Assembly: GCA_013306675.1 (NCBI GenBank)
Contig: JABLUY010000068.1
Location: forward strand, 1-64,000
Source: Thraustochytrium sp. TN22
Lineage: Eukaryota; Sar; Bigyra; Thraustochytrida; Thraustochytriidae
DNA: 64,000 nt
Direction: 5' to 3'
Shown here: positions 54,682 to 64,000 of the stretch, in pieces
How positions within the stretch are numbered: the first letter of the stretch is position 1
How the letters are laid out: every line of letters begins with the position of its first letter
Notes under the pieces: model-generated
Told to the model about the DNA's origin: nothing
The model's input: the letters and a program-made list of their open reading frames with translations, nothing else
Databases searched by the model: none
Position numbers and translations under genes: made by a program

Positions 54682-56028
54682 ATGAGCGCCAAGGATGTAG
54701 AGGAGTCGGTCATCGGCGTGGTGGTGGTGGTGGGCCTTTGCCTCGTGGTGGCCGGCCTCGTGGAGGCGCTGCCAGAGAAGATTCGTGCGCGCTTCCCAAT
54801 GAGCGTGCTCATGCTCGTGGCGGGGCTCATCGTTGGCCTGATCGGCCTGCACGCGGCGGAGGCGCAAGGGAATGAAGGTATGCAAAGTTTATTAGAAAAC
54901 TTCGAGATCAGTCCGGGCGGCATCCAGCTGCTGTTCCTGCCGCCGCTCATCTTCAGCGAGCTGTTCAAGATCGACGTCAAGGTGTTCATCAACGTGCTGG
55001 TGCAGGCCATTTTGCTTGCGTTCCCGGGCGTGCTGGTCTCAATGTGTCTGACAGCGCTCTTCCCCATGTACATGCTACCGAACAGCTGGGATTGGTACGA
55101 GGCACTGGCTTTTGGTGGCATGCTAAGTGCAACTGATCCGGTGGCTGTCATCGCGGTACTCCACTCCATCAATGCGCCCAAGCACCTTTCGGCACTGATT
55201 TCGGGCGAGAGCGTGCTCAACGACGGGTCTTCCATCGTTGTGGTCTCGCTCTTCTTGGACCTGCAGGCCAAAATCCCCTACTCTGTCGGAGACATCCTCA
55301 CCTTTGCGGTTCGTGAAACCATCGGCTCGGTTGCGCTCGGCACGGCTTTTGGGATGGCCATCCTTCTCATCTTCCCCCTGCTGCACGACAAGTCCACGCC
55401 GCTCATCGCGCTTACCCTTTCTTTTCCGTACCTGTGCTTCGCAGCGGCGCTCGCGGCCGACATGAGCGGCGTGCTGGCTGTCATGCCGCTGGGGCTCATG
55501 GCAAACCACTTTGGCAAGGGCACGATCAAGGGCGAGGTGGCGGAGCGCATGGAGCACTTTTGGACCCAGGCGGAGTTTGTCGCGAACTCCATCGTCTTCG
55601 CCATCGCCGGCCTCTATGTGGCGGACGACTTGCTTCGGGGTCAGATTTACGCCAACGACTGGGGGTACCTGGTCCTCCTCTACTGCCTGCTCAACGTCAT
55701 CCGCACCATCGCTATCTGCGTGCACTACCCGTTCCTCCAGTGCACGGGCGATGGCGTGGCACCCGCGGAGATCATCATCGCCGTCTGGGGCGGCCTGCGC
55801 GGCGCCGTTGGCCTCACGCTCGCCTTCCAGATCCGCCAGTCCGATGGCATCACCGGCCGCGTCGGCCAGCAGGCCGTCTTTTACATGGGCGGCATCGTCG
55901 CGCTCACCCTTCTTATTAACGCGCCCACCGCCGGTCCGCTCGTCGAGTACCTCGGCCTTCGGCCCGCGCCCGCCAAGGGTCCTCTCGAGACCTCGGTCAA
56001 CCCCATGCACGAAACGCTCGACGTCTGA
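54682..56028 (+). CDS. Short SOS1/NHE-like sodium/proton exchanger
   Basis: ATG 54682 (MSAKDVEESV) gives 448 residues, essentially a membrane domain only. CPA1 signatures are present: FLPPLIFSELFKID, SATDPVAVIAVL and GESVLNDGSSIVVVSLF. The ATDPVAV and ESxxNDG pattern is nearest to plant SOS1, NHE8-like and sperm-type NHE proteins. The exchanger would swap sodium or potassium for protons across the plasma membrane or an endomembrane. The Asp of DPV and of ND are the expected ion-binding residues. About 10-12 hydrophobic segments are visible. Unlike SOS1, it has only about 40 residues after the last helix, so the long regulatory tail is missing. The frame upstream starts with GTG and is a repeat. 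Confidence 0.88.
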   Translation: MSAKDVEESVIGVVVVVGLCLVVAGLVEALPEKIRARFPMSVLMLVAGLIVGLIGLHAAEAQGNEGMQSLLENFEISPGGIQLLFLPPLIFSELFKIDVKVFINVLVQAILLAFPGVLVSMCLTALFPMYMLPNSWDWYEALAFGGMLSATDPVAVIAVLHSINAPKHLSALISGESVLNDGSSIVVVSLFLDLQAKIPYSVGDILTFAVRETIGSVALGTAFGMAILLIFPLLHDKSTPLIALTLSFPYLCFAAALAADMSGVLAVMPLGLMANHFGKGTIKGEVAERMEHFWTQAEFVANSIVFAIAGLYVADDLLRGQIYANDWGYLVLLYCLLNVIRTIAICVHYPFLQCTGDGVAPAEIIIAVWGGLRGAVGLTLAFQIRQSDGITGRVGQQAVFYMGGIVALTLLINAPTAGPLVEYLGLRPAPAKGPLETSVNPMHETLDV

Positions 56029-56346
56029 CCCGCTCGCCTCGCTCTCCTTCAACCTATTCTCCTGCCTGCAGCTAAATTTGACTCCTACTGCCTCGGCACG
56101 CATCCTTGAAATCCATTCTCCAAGGGCCCGCCGGAGGCGAAGCCAAAACCTGTGACGGCCGCGAGCACCACGTCCTTGCAGCGAGCGCTCCAGCCCGCGC
56201 TCCACAGCCCTGGCCCTCCCGAGCCAGCAGCTCAGGCTGCTGGTTTGGTCGCTCCTCGCGTCCAGCCTGCCGCCCAAGTCAAGCTCCTGGCGCAGGCCTG
56301 CCAGCTCGGAGCCCGGGCCGCGCGCCTTGAGGTCAGTTTCCTTCGA

Positions 56347-56432
56347 GGCTAGCTAGCTAGCGAGCGAGCGAGCTCTCTAGCTAGAGCTCTCGTAGCTCTA
56401 GAGCCTAGAGAGCTCTGCTAGCTAGTAGCTAG
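56347..56432. repeat. CTAG/AGCT-rich block with inverted repeats
   Basis: Alternating CTAG, GAGC and AGAGCTCT segments form several self-complementary stretches (for example CTCTAGCTAGAGCTCTCGTAG) about 200-280 bases before the ATG at 56630. Confidence 0.88.
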
Positions 56433-56590
56433 CCAGGTTCCTCTCCATGCCTGTGATCATGACGGACGGGACCGCGGCGTCGCGTCCCGGGACCGCGCGA
56501 GAGCGTCCCCGTGTATAACCGCCGCCAAAAGTCCTTCTCCGTCGAGCGAGCAGAGCCCGGAGCCGCAGCGCGGCGACCTCGGGCGGCGGC

Positions 56591-56629
<39 letters not shown>
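56591..56629. repeat. CGG trinucleotide run abutting the start codon
   Basis: About thirteen uninterrupted CGG units end right at the ATG at 56630. Confidence 0.95.
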
Positions 56630-56630
<1 letters not shown>

Positions 56631-58513
56631 TGGACGTGGAGGCGGTGGTCCGCGCGTGGCTCGTGGCGCGCTGGGCTGATGCTGAAGATGGAGGCGCTGG
56701 CGGCGGCGGCGCGGGCGGCGGCGGCGGCGAGGACGCGGAGGGCCTGCTGCGCGGGCGGCTGGCGCAGGCGCGGGTCTTCGAGGCGGTGAGCATGGGCGCG
56801 GCGGGCGTGGAGCGCGGAGCGCAGCCCGAGCTGTGCGCAGACGGCGTTCTGGGCGTGGCGCGCGACGCCGTGCTGTGGAGCGGCGCGCGCACGGACGGCA
56901 TGCGCTTCGAGGCGCTCGTGCCCGGCGAGCACCTGGAGGACGTGGAGCTGTCCGTGGACGACCGCGGGCACCCGTTTGCACTGCTCGTGCTGCGGTACCC
57001 AGAGGCAGACCCGAGCGAGGTGGTGCTGCGAAGCGCGGATCCGAACGAGGACCCGGTGAACGCGCACGAGCGCCTCGAGGAGCTGACGGCCATGCTCGAG
57101 GACCTGCGCGCCAGCGTGCTCGACAGCGTAGAGTCCATGTCTGCTGCTGGCGCTGGCGCTGCTGCTGCTGGTGCTGGTGCTGCTGGTGCTGTGCAAAGCA
57201 ACGAAGGCGTGCGCACTTCACCGCCGGCATCCTTACCTTTGTTGTCACCACCCGGCGATGCGCGGCGAGCCAAGTCGAAGCGTGACCGACGCGCCAGCAT
57301 TGCGCTGGACGAAGTAGCCTCGCTCGTGCAGGGTGCGAACACGCCAGATAAGGGCGAGGAGAGCGTCTGTGGCGGGGCCACCGACCAGGCGGCGCACGGC
57401 GAAGCCGCCGGCGCGACCGGGGCGTCGAGTGGCAGCGCGCCGGTGATGGAGAGCGACTTTGCGGAGGCGCTGACGCCACGCAAGGAGGCGCTGCGGGCCA
57501 TGGTGCGGTCCTTTGTGTGCGATCCGGAGCAGCACCGCGAGGCGGCGCTGGAGATGCTGAGCGAGCGGTACTCGTACGAGCTGTCGTGCGTGCCAACACC
57601 TTCGCGCGAGCGCGTTCAGGAGAGCCCCGTGCGCAACCGCGCGCCGCAGAAGAAGGAGATTCGGCAGCTCAAGCCCATCGTGGTGGAAATGCAGAAAGAG
57701 ACGATTAAGGAGCGCAAGGCCATTGAGCACGCCACCAACGTCTCCATCAAGTCCCCACGTGGCCGCGAGCGCAAGATGCGCTACATTGACCAGACCACCA
57801 ACGAGGCAGTCAGCCCGCGCGAGTATGCCGCGCGCTACCTCCGATTTGTGAACCCGGATGCTCACCAGGTCGTGGCAGGGAGCCCGGAGGAGACGAAGGG
57901 TGCATCATCTTTGCAGGCGCAGACCCAGGCGCAGGCGCAGGCGCAGGCCATGCCACACGTTTCGCAGGAGCAAGAGGTGGTCTCGGTCTCGGCTCAGACC
58001 GTTGTCCAAGACTCGCAGAAAGAGAATCGGGTCTTTGCTCAGGCCGTCGAACAAGTCTCGCAGAGGACGAAGAAGAAGAATAAGGAGGTGCCGACCGAGG
58101 TCGTCGCGCAAGTCTCGCCGCAGGCGCCCGTGCGAGCCGCGGCGGAGGCGGCGATGGCGCCCGCGACGGCGCAGGTCCAGCAGCACTCCCAAGAGACCGA
58201 GGAGGCGCTGGCGCGAGCGGAAGCCAGGCTTCACGCCAAGTTTGAGGCGGCGCTGGACGAGTTCGTTGAGGAGAAGCAGCGTATTCTGGCATTGGCATCG
58301 GCGGCGGCATCGGCTGCCGCGGCGTCCGATGCTGCTGCCGCGGCCGCGTCTACTACTGGCGGCGAAGCTGTCAAGGCTGGCAAGAAGAGCAAGGCGAGCC
58401 GGCGCAAGAGCATCAACTTTGAGGACATGCTGGACTTTCTCGACGAGGAGGACGCAGAGAACGTGCATGCGCAGCCTGCGTCGTCGCGCGTGATTTGGAG
58501 CGCCGACGCATGA
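56630..58513 (+). CDS. Unrecognised Ala/Gln-rich protein with a basic core and coiled coil
   Basis: A 627-residue protein. Residues about 1-165 include a glycine run and then a compact beta-strand pattern (GVLGVARDAVLW...GHPFALLVLRYP) that could be a PH- or GRAM-like fold, ending in an amphipathic helix. Residues about 330-415 are the most conserved-looking part, basic and helical: PQKKEIRQLKPIVVEMQKET, ISPRGRERK-like KSPRGRERKMRYID and VSPREYAARYLRFV. Then come AQ repeats (QTQAQAQAQAQ) and paired SQ-type motifs. A helix rich in Ala and Glu follows (about 525-560), and the basic KKSKASRRKS precedes an acidic FEDMLDFLDEED tail. No family is recognised. The RRKS site looks like a basophilic kinase target. 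Confidence 0.7.
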
Positions 58514-58937
58514 ATGATGCGATGTGATGCCATGTGTTTGATGGGTACAGACCACTGAAAAATTGACATTGCGTTTGCCATGAAAAATGTTTGAAGAAAA
58601 GAAAATAAGCAGAGACTCGGACGGTCGCTGGCTGGCCGAGTGATGAAGGTCGCTCGCTCCCTGGCGGCGACCCTCGCTCGCACTCTCGCTCTCTTCCCAC
58701 TAGCGGAAGAGTAGGGAGAGCCTGGCAGGCATGCAGGCATAGCGGCGTGGTGTGGCGTGGTGTGGCGTGGCGTGGTGTGGCGTACGTGGTACTTTGTGCT
58801 TGAATCGGGTGCTTGGGTGCAACCTCGAGGGGACCGTGACGAGGGCAGCTTGCACATGCTGGTCAGCCCGCGGCGGCGGGTCCTCTCTCAGCTGGCTAGC
58901 CTAGCTCGAGCTGCATGCATCCTGCCTTGATCGCAAT
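58514..58937. other. Convergent gap
   Basis: It is 3' flank of two facing genes, with a GTGTGGCGTGG repeat at about 58745-58785 and a short CTAG-type palindrome near 58896. There is no ORF. Confidence 0.6.
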
Positions 58938-60223
58938 TTATTGGTCGGTGAGGTAGAAGGAGCTCTCCTGGTGAATGCCGGGCGGGGCCTCCTCCTGCTG
59001 TTGCTGCTGCTGCTGCGGGCGCGCCATGGAAGGCCGCGCGGGGGAGGGCGTCGGCGCCGGCGCGGCGACCGCAGGCGGCGGGTATGCCGCGGCGTCGGCG
59101 GTCTTGGCCGGAGGAGCAGTGCTGCCGATCGCAGCGGGTGGCGGGACGGCCGAGCCCATGGCGACGGGCTTGGCGGCGGGCGGAGGCGCCTTCTTGTGAC
59201 GGCCAGTCATGAGGTAGCCGCCGGTCGCGGGCGCCTGGTTGCCCGGGCGCTGCTGCTGGTTCTGGAGGACGACGCCCCCGACGGTGCGGCGCTGCTGCTG
59301 CTGCGGCGGCTTGGGCTCCGGGACGAGCGTGGCGGTGTGGTCATCAGCCGGGCCGTCGGTAGCGATGGTGGTTTTGGGCTTGCGGTTGCCAGTCATGAGG
59401 TAGCCGCCCTGGGCGGCGGGCTTGTCGTCGTAGTTGGCCCTGCGCACGACGCCGTTCATGGTGTTGCGCGCGGGGGGGGGCCGTGGCGGGGCGGGTCCGC
59501 TTGCACCGGGATCTCGAACTGGATCTCGGAGCCCGGGGCGGAGCCGGGCGGGATCATGACCTGCATGGTCTTGTTGTTGGCCTGCACTGTGATGACGTCG
59601 CCCGGGTTCTTGCCGGCCGGCACGACGATCTTGAAGACCTCGGTGCGCGGGACAGCGCCAAAGGCGCGCTGCAGCAGGTCGCTGCCGGAGGCGGCGTGGT
59701 GCTCGGTCATGTCGTAGGAGCCACGCTTCTCGTCCCACTTGGCGCACTCGTCACGGAAGCGCTGCTTGGCGGCGTCCGACTCTTGCTCCCAGCCGCCGTG
59801 CTGGCCCTCGTACTTGTCCCAGCGGTTCTTGCTGCGCACGCCGCCAAAGTGCGGCTTGCGCGGCTCCTTGGGCGCCTCGTAGCGCTTGTAGATGGTCTCC
59901 CACAGCGCGCTCTCGTGGCCGGCGAAGGTGGCCAGAATGTACTCGGAGAACTTGAGCTGCTCCGGCGAGTACTTGGCCAGCTTCTCCTTGAGCCGCTGCA
60001 GGTCCACCGGGTGCGCGGTCCAGCCGGGCTGGCCCACGCGCCGCACGTCCCAGCCGTCGTCCGCGTAGAAGTAGCCCGACACGCGGTCCTTGTAGATGTC
60101 CGTGCCGTTCTTGTTGCCCAGGTAGTCCATCGTGTACCGCGACGTCCGGTACGCGCCGCGGTCCGCCTCGCTCAGCGCCACGGCCGTCGCGCCCAGGGCG
60201 ACGCCCGCCAGCAGGAAGGCCAT
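58938..60223 (-). CDS. Unrecognised single-pass membrane protein, frame broken in a C9 run
   Basis: ATG 60223 starts MAFLLAGVALGATAVALS, a signal anchor. A conserved-looking domain follows, about residues 25-180 (YTMDYLGNKNGTDIYKDR and GYFYADDGWDVRRVG). Then comes a V(V/I)P.G..PG pair (IVVPAGKNPGDVITV and MIPPGSAPGSEIQFEIPV), a motif seen in many protist proteins of unknown role. That frame ends at a TGA just after nine Cs (59472-59480 on the plus strand). The next frame continues MNGVVRRANYDDKPAAQGGY and contains two copies of GGYLMTGxxKK, then Pro/Ala and a poly-Gln run to 58938. One extra C would join them into 428 residues, and the length fits exactly. I treat it as one gene with a homopolymer error. 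Confidence 0.65.
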
Positions 60224-60456
60224 CCTCCTTGCTCGCTCACAGGCCTTGCCAAGATACGCCTCTGTTGATCGATGGGTTGACGCCTGCCTCCTGAGCTCTA
60301 CTTGCCTTCCGGCCGCCGCCTCGCAGCCGCGAGCGCCGAAAAGAAAGCAAGCAACCGTGAACGCGAGCGAACGCGAGCGCCGCGCCTCGTTCCCGCGCCG
60401 CTGCGTCGCGCGTCGAGCGCCGAGCGCCGAGCGCCGAGCGCCGCGCGCGCGCCGCG

Positions 60457-60458
<2 letters not shown>

Positions 60459-60505
<47 letters not shown>
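60459..60505. repeat. GA dinucleotide microsatellite
   Basis: About 23 GA units lie 240-280 bases upstream of the membrane-protein ATG at 60223, on its 5' side. Confidence 0.97.
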
Positions 60506-60509
<4 letters not shown>

Positions 60510-60930
60510 GAGCCTGTTGCGCTTTTGCTTCGGCCTCGCCTCGTCATCCCAGTCTTTGTCTCTCCCTCCTCGGATGGACTCGGACCGGGCTTCCTCCGGC
60601 GGCGTCCGTCCTTTGGCGCCTCGCAGTGGGCACCAGCCCCTGCAGGCCGTGCCGCTCGCCGCCGCCGCCCAGGCCCTCTCGGAGGTCGCCCGGCCCCTGG
60701 GCCTGCGCGCCTTCCACCTGCGCGCCGCCGCGTTCGTGCAGGCGTGCGTCCACGCTCCATGCCGTGCCATGCCGAGCCATGCCGGCGCAAGTCGCCGCAG
60801 CAGCCGGCGCGCTCAGCGCGCGCCCGCGCGGCGCGCGCCGCCTGGCCAGAGCCAGCCCGCGCGCGCGCGCCGGCGCCGGGGCCAGCTGAGCCGAGCCGTC
60901 GCCAAGCCCGACGGGGATGAGGATGAGCAC

Positions 60931-60979
60931 GCCATGGGCCCCGCCATGGGCGTCGCCATGGGCGTCGTCATGGGCGTCG
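60931..60979. repeat. GCCATGGGCGTC minisatellite
   Basis: Four imperfect 12-15 base units containing CATGGGC occur in succession. Confidence 0.85.
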
Positions 60980-63978
60980 ACGTGAGCGCCGAAGCGCCGC
61001 GCCGAAGCGCCGCGCCGCGTGCGCCCGCATCGCATCCGCACGCCAGGGCCGCGTGGCACCGAGGCCTGGCAGGCCGAGGCCGGGCAGGCCGAGGCCGGCG
61101 AGGCGCGCGGCTCGGGCTCGGAGCGCGGCACCGCCGGCGCCAGGCTCATGACCATGACCACGAGCGGAGGCGTGGCGGCGAGCTGGCGCAAGCTGCCTGG
61201 AGCCCGGAGCGAGCCAGCGGCGAGGCTAGCTGCAGGCTGCAGCTCGGCAGGGGGCGGCGGGTTTATCGAAGGCAGCGCGCAGCGCTGCAGGCAGCACTGC
61301 GAGCGGCCACCGCGGGTGGCCTGTGCGCCCTCGCCGCTGTGCGCCGGGAGGCGGGGCTTGCCTGCCCCGCCGGCGGTCCGGCGACTCGGAGGCGGCGGGG
61401 CCTGCAGCGCAGTGCAGGCAGTGCGTGCAGATGTTGTTGGCGTGCTTGGCTGGCGGCATGACCAGGGAGTGGCGCGGGTTCGTTCGCTGCGGTCACGGCT
61501 GGCCGGCGGCGTCATGTGTTTGATCTGATCGGCCCACTGCCTCCGGCCCGCGGCGCGCGCCTTCTTCTGACTGGCAAAGGCAGCCAGATGGGTCATGAGC
61601 GCATCGTTCCTGGCGCATCCGCACGAGGTCCTCCCAATCCGCCATCGCCATCGTCGAGGTTTCTGTGACTTGCCGCGGCCGAGTCCCGCCAGCAAGCAAA
61701 TTAGCGCCGAGCAGTGCGCTTGCTACGCTGGGCGCCGGCCTGGCTGGCCTGGCTGGCCGCGCCGAGCCCGGATCATCCAGCCTGATCCGGGGCGGCCAGG
61801 GGAGCTAGATCACGCCGCGCTCGCACCGGTACTGCGTGGACACAGTGGCTGCTGCGGCGGTCCAGCACCGACCACGACACTGACAGAGCGAGCGAGCCTG
61901 GCCTGGCTGCAGACAGGCGAGCCTGGGTTGGCCCGCGCCGCAGATCCACCCAAGCCACGCAACGCTCGTGCAGACAGGCAGGCAGGCAGTCAGCCAGCCA
62001 GCCAGCTCCGAGTCGTCCGTCCGTCATCCAGCCAGCCTTGGCCTTGTGTCTGTGTCAGTGATGAGCCTCGCGTTCGCAGCGCTTTCGCAGCGCTTGCGCG
62101 CTTGCGCTCGCTCGCAGCTCGCTTGTGCTCGCTCACAATCCGAGCTCACGCCGCTTCCCAATCAGCCGGGAGCGTGCAGTCCGTCGCAGCGAGCCGCAGA
62201 AATGGATCAATCCTTCGCAGCTCGCTGCTGCCGCGGCCAGCTCAAGGAAGACGAACCTCGAGTTCATCGCCGCTAGCATCCCTCTTGGCAGGTAGGCAGC
62301 GGAAGTCCTCGCGCCGCACTCACGCCAGCTTCCGGGCCTCGCTCCTCCCGACGAGGGCCTCCCTCCTCGCCGCCGACCTCCCTCCTCGCCGCCGACCTTG
62401 TTTCGTTTCGTTGAGTTAGTTGTTAGCTTCCACCATCGTGCAGCCGCAGAGGTTCGTCCTCGTCTCGCTCGCCGCGCTCGGCTCGTACCGCTGCGGCGGC
62501 GGCGCTACCCCGCTCCCCTCCCTTCTTCCCGGCCGGCCAGCGAACGTGGCTGCGAGTCGCGAATCGGGACGCCTTCCGCTGGCTACCGGCGCGCGCCAGC
62601 CGGCAGCGAGCCAGCCGGCCGCCCGTCCGCCCGCCCACCGGCGGCCAGCGCGCCGCGCCGCGCCGCGCCGCGTCGCGTCGGGCGCTGCGCGGCGCGGCGC
62701 GAGGGCGCCGTCGCCGCCGCCGCCGCCGTCGCCTCCGCGCGGCCTTTTCCAGCGGTCACTCCGCGGCGAACTCCCTCAGCTCCCGGACTTCCCTGGCTGC
62801 GTCCCGCTGTGCGCCGTGCGGGCCAGGTTCGCCAGCAGCCAGCTCGCTGTCACCAGGGCCTCGCCTTGCTCCGCGCTTCCCGGGGCTGCTTCGCGCGCCC
62901 GGCCCCTGCGCGGGCTGCAGGCTGCTTCGCGCTGACCGCCGCCCAGCTCGCCCCTCACAGTTTTCCTTTCTCAGGCCGCTGGCGCCCGCCGCCTGCGACC
63001 AGCCGTTGCGCGCTTCGCTCCGCCGCGCGCCCCGGGGCGCCTCGCCAGGCTGCCGCCTCGCCTCGCGCCTCGCCTCCGGGTCGCCTCGTCTCGGCGCGCG
63101 GCGGTCGAAACGTCGCCTGCTCCCTCCGAGCGGGCGCCGCTTGTCCCTTCCTGCCGGCGCCGGCGCCGCTGCCACTGCGCCGAGCGGCGGCGCCGCGGCG
63201 GCCACTGACAACAGCCGGCTGACCCGCGAGTGAAGCAACCAGCTCAGCACTGGCAGGCGCCTGCTGGCCGGCCAGCACTGGCCCTGCAGGCTGTGTCAGG
63301 TCAGAGTGCTCACGAGCGCAGCTAGCCAGGCCAGGCCAGGCTAGGCTCGCCTCGGCGCGCTCGCCGGGCGCGCGGGCGGCAACCCCCGCGCCACTGGCGC
63401 CGCGGCGCAGCGGCCAGCGCGCTCCTCCGGCTCCCGCCGCGCGCGGCCCGGCGACTGGCTGCCGGCGGCGCGGCGGCGCGGCGGCCAGCGCGCGGTTGGC
63501 GCGTCGCCCGCCGCGCCCGCCTGCCTGCGTGCCCGCCTGCCCGCCTGCCAGCCAGCCAGCCAGCGGCGGCGAGAGCGGGCGCGCCTGAGGTCCTGCGGCA
63601 CACAAAGCGGGGCGCTTCGCGATGCGCACCTGCTGCTCCGCGGCGCGCGCCAGCAAGCCGAGTGACCGGCCCCGCAGCGCGCCCGCAGCCTGCGTGTTTT
63701 TTTTTCCTTCCCGCGCGGCGCTGACCCCACTCGGACTCGCCCCCTCCACCCCGGAGCGGGAAGCCGCGAGCGCCGCTACCCGCAGCGGGCGGCGCCTTCC
63801 CACAAGCAGCAGCGCGAGGTCGCAGCGGCCAGGCGCCTGGCCGCGATGGCGAGCGCGCGCGGCGGCAGGCATCGACAATCATCCATCTCCCGCCGCCGCG
63901 ATTCTCGCTCGCTGGAGCGAGCGAGCTCCAGCGAGCGAGCGGGCGGAGGGAGGAGCGAGAGCCGAAGGCAGGCCGAGG

Positions 63979-64000
63979 CGAGCGAGACGAGACGAGACGA
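63979..64000. repeat. CGAGA pentanucleotide array at the window edge
   Basis: At least three GACGA units run to the end of the window. The type is like the arrays near 1485 and 10038, which precede genes, so a gene may begin beyond the edge. Confidence 0.8.

Larger units (their letters stand above)
56029..56629. other. Gap upstream of the Ala/Gln-rich gene
   Basis: The antiporter 3' flank is followed by an AGCT/CTAG-rich block and a CGG run. There is no supported ORF. Confidence 0.6.
60224..64000. other. 3.8 kb right end without a supported gene
   Basis: It contains a GA dinucleotide array, a GCCATGGGCGTC minisatellite, GAGC blocks and a CGAGA array at the edge. All long frames are Arg/Ala/Pro-rich and occur on both strands at once, as expected for very GC-rich non-coding DNA. 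A minus-strand stretch near 61658-61515 (MAMADWEDLVRMRQ, then in another frame ALMTHLAAFASQKKARAAG) is the most protein-like but changes frame without a splice site. Confidence 0.55.

Noticed and set aside
60237-60790. Minus-strand frames upstream of 60223 that would extend the membrane protein
   Set aside because: They translate the GA array as Ser-Leu repeats and start at a TTG codon. The ATG at 60223 followed by a signal anchor is better.
60544-61695. 383-codon minus-strand frame with MTHLAAFASQKKARAAG, and the nearby MAMADWEDLVRMRQ frame
   Set aside because: The two protein-like pieces are in different frames with no splice site between them, and the rest is noise. It could be real with a one-base error, but I cannot support it.
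62398-63878. Long frames at the right end
   Set aside because: They are Arg/Ala/Pro-rich on both strands at once, with no motif.
1-64000. tRNA genes, transposons, viral relics and CRISPR arrays
   Set aside because: By eye I found no tRNA-like box pairs, terminal inverted repeats with a transposase, reverse transcriptase or capsid motifs, or regularly spaced repeats. A covariance-model and repeat-library search would be needed to be certain.

Overview
The window reads as a GC-rich nuclear genome segment of a single-celled eukaryote. Coding regions are long and mostly intronless, introns are rare and short (one of 85 bases is clear), and genes use G or C at third codon positions. The mix of a TIR-like/TPR protein, a giant STAND NTPase, a front-end fatty acid desaturase and an EF-hand protein of possibly ciliary type fits a stramenopile, possibly a thraustochytrid-like labyrinthulomycete. 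That placement is inference. No tRNA, rRNA, CRISPR array, transposon or viral element was recognised.

Layout. At the left, a mostly non-coding 1.6 kb precedes a TIR-like/TPR gene (1661-3529) whose last 27 codons lie in a recent 280-base tandem duplication. It converges on a three-domain paladin-type phosphatase (4230-8822, minus). A 1.3 kb divergent gap leads to an EF-hand-like protein (10133-11725, plus). Three minus-strand genes follow: a TIPIN/Swi3 fork-protection factor (11773-12906), a TBC1D23-like protein (13543-16653) and a soluble cytochrome b5 with a C-terminal CFC (17477-18103). A short unlisted exon-like ORF lies just upstream of the b5 gene (18195-18359).

The centre is dominated by one 3,899-residue gene (19078-30777, plus). 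It joins a phosphotransferase-like kinase module, a NACHT NTPase, a very long HEAT-like solenoid, a DUF4062-like region and a second NTPase. It is the most unusual object in the window. It converges on a CaMKK-like kinase (30860-32683, minus), followed by a two-exon flavin monooxygenase (33190-34585, minus).

The right half holds URB1/NPA1 (35639-42232), a DUF2254-like membrane protein with an apparent frameshift in a nine-base G run (42274-44980, minus), a repeat-built type I membrane protein (46051-49095), a microsomal-type epoxide hydrolase (49727-51094), a front-end desaturase (51359-52618, minus), a short SOS1/NHE-like antiporter (54682-56028), an unknown Ala/Gln-rich protein (56630-58513), and an unknown membrane protein that also changes frame in a nine-base homopolymer (58938-60223, minus). 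The last 3.8 kb holds repeats but no gene I can support.

Genes mostly alternate in orientation. Convergent ends are often only 41-82 bases apart, while divergent starts are separated by about 0.6-2 kb. Those divergent gaps carry recurring short tandem repeats: CTAG, GAGC and CTCGR-type pentamers. I see no operon-like pathway. The functional themes are surveillance-type NTPases (TIR-TPR and double STAND), phosphoinositide or calcium signalling (paladin, CaMKK-like, EF-hand), membrane traffic (TBC1D23), lipid and xenobiotic oxidation (b5, desaturase, FMO, epoxide hydrolase) and core nuclear functions (TIPIN, URB1).
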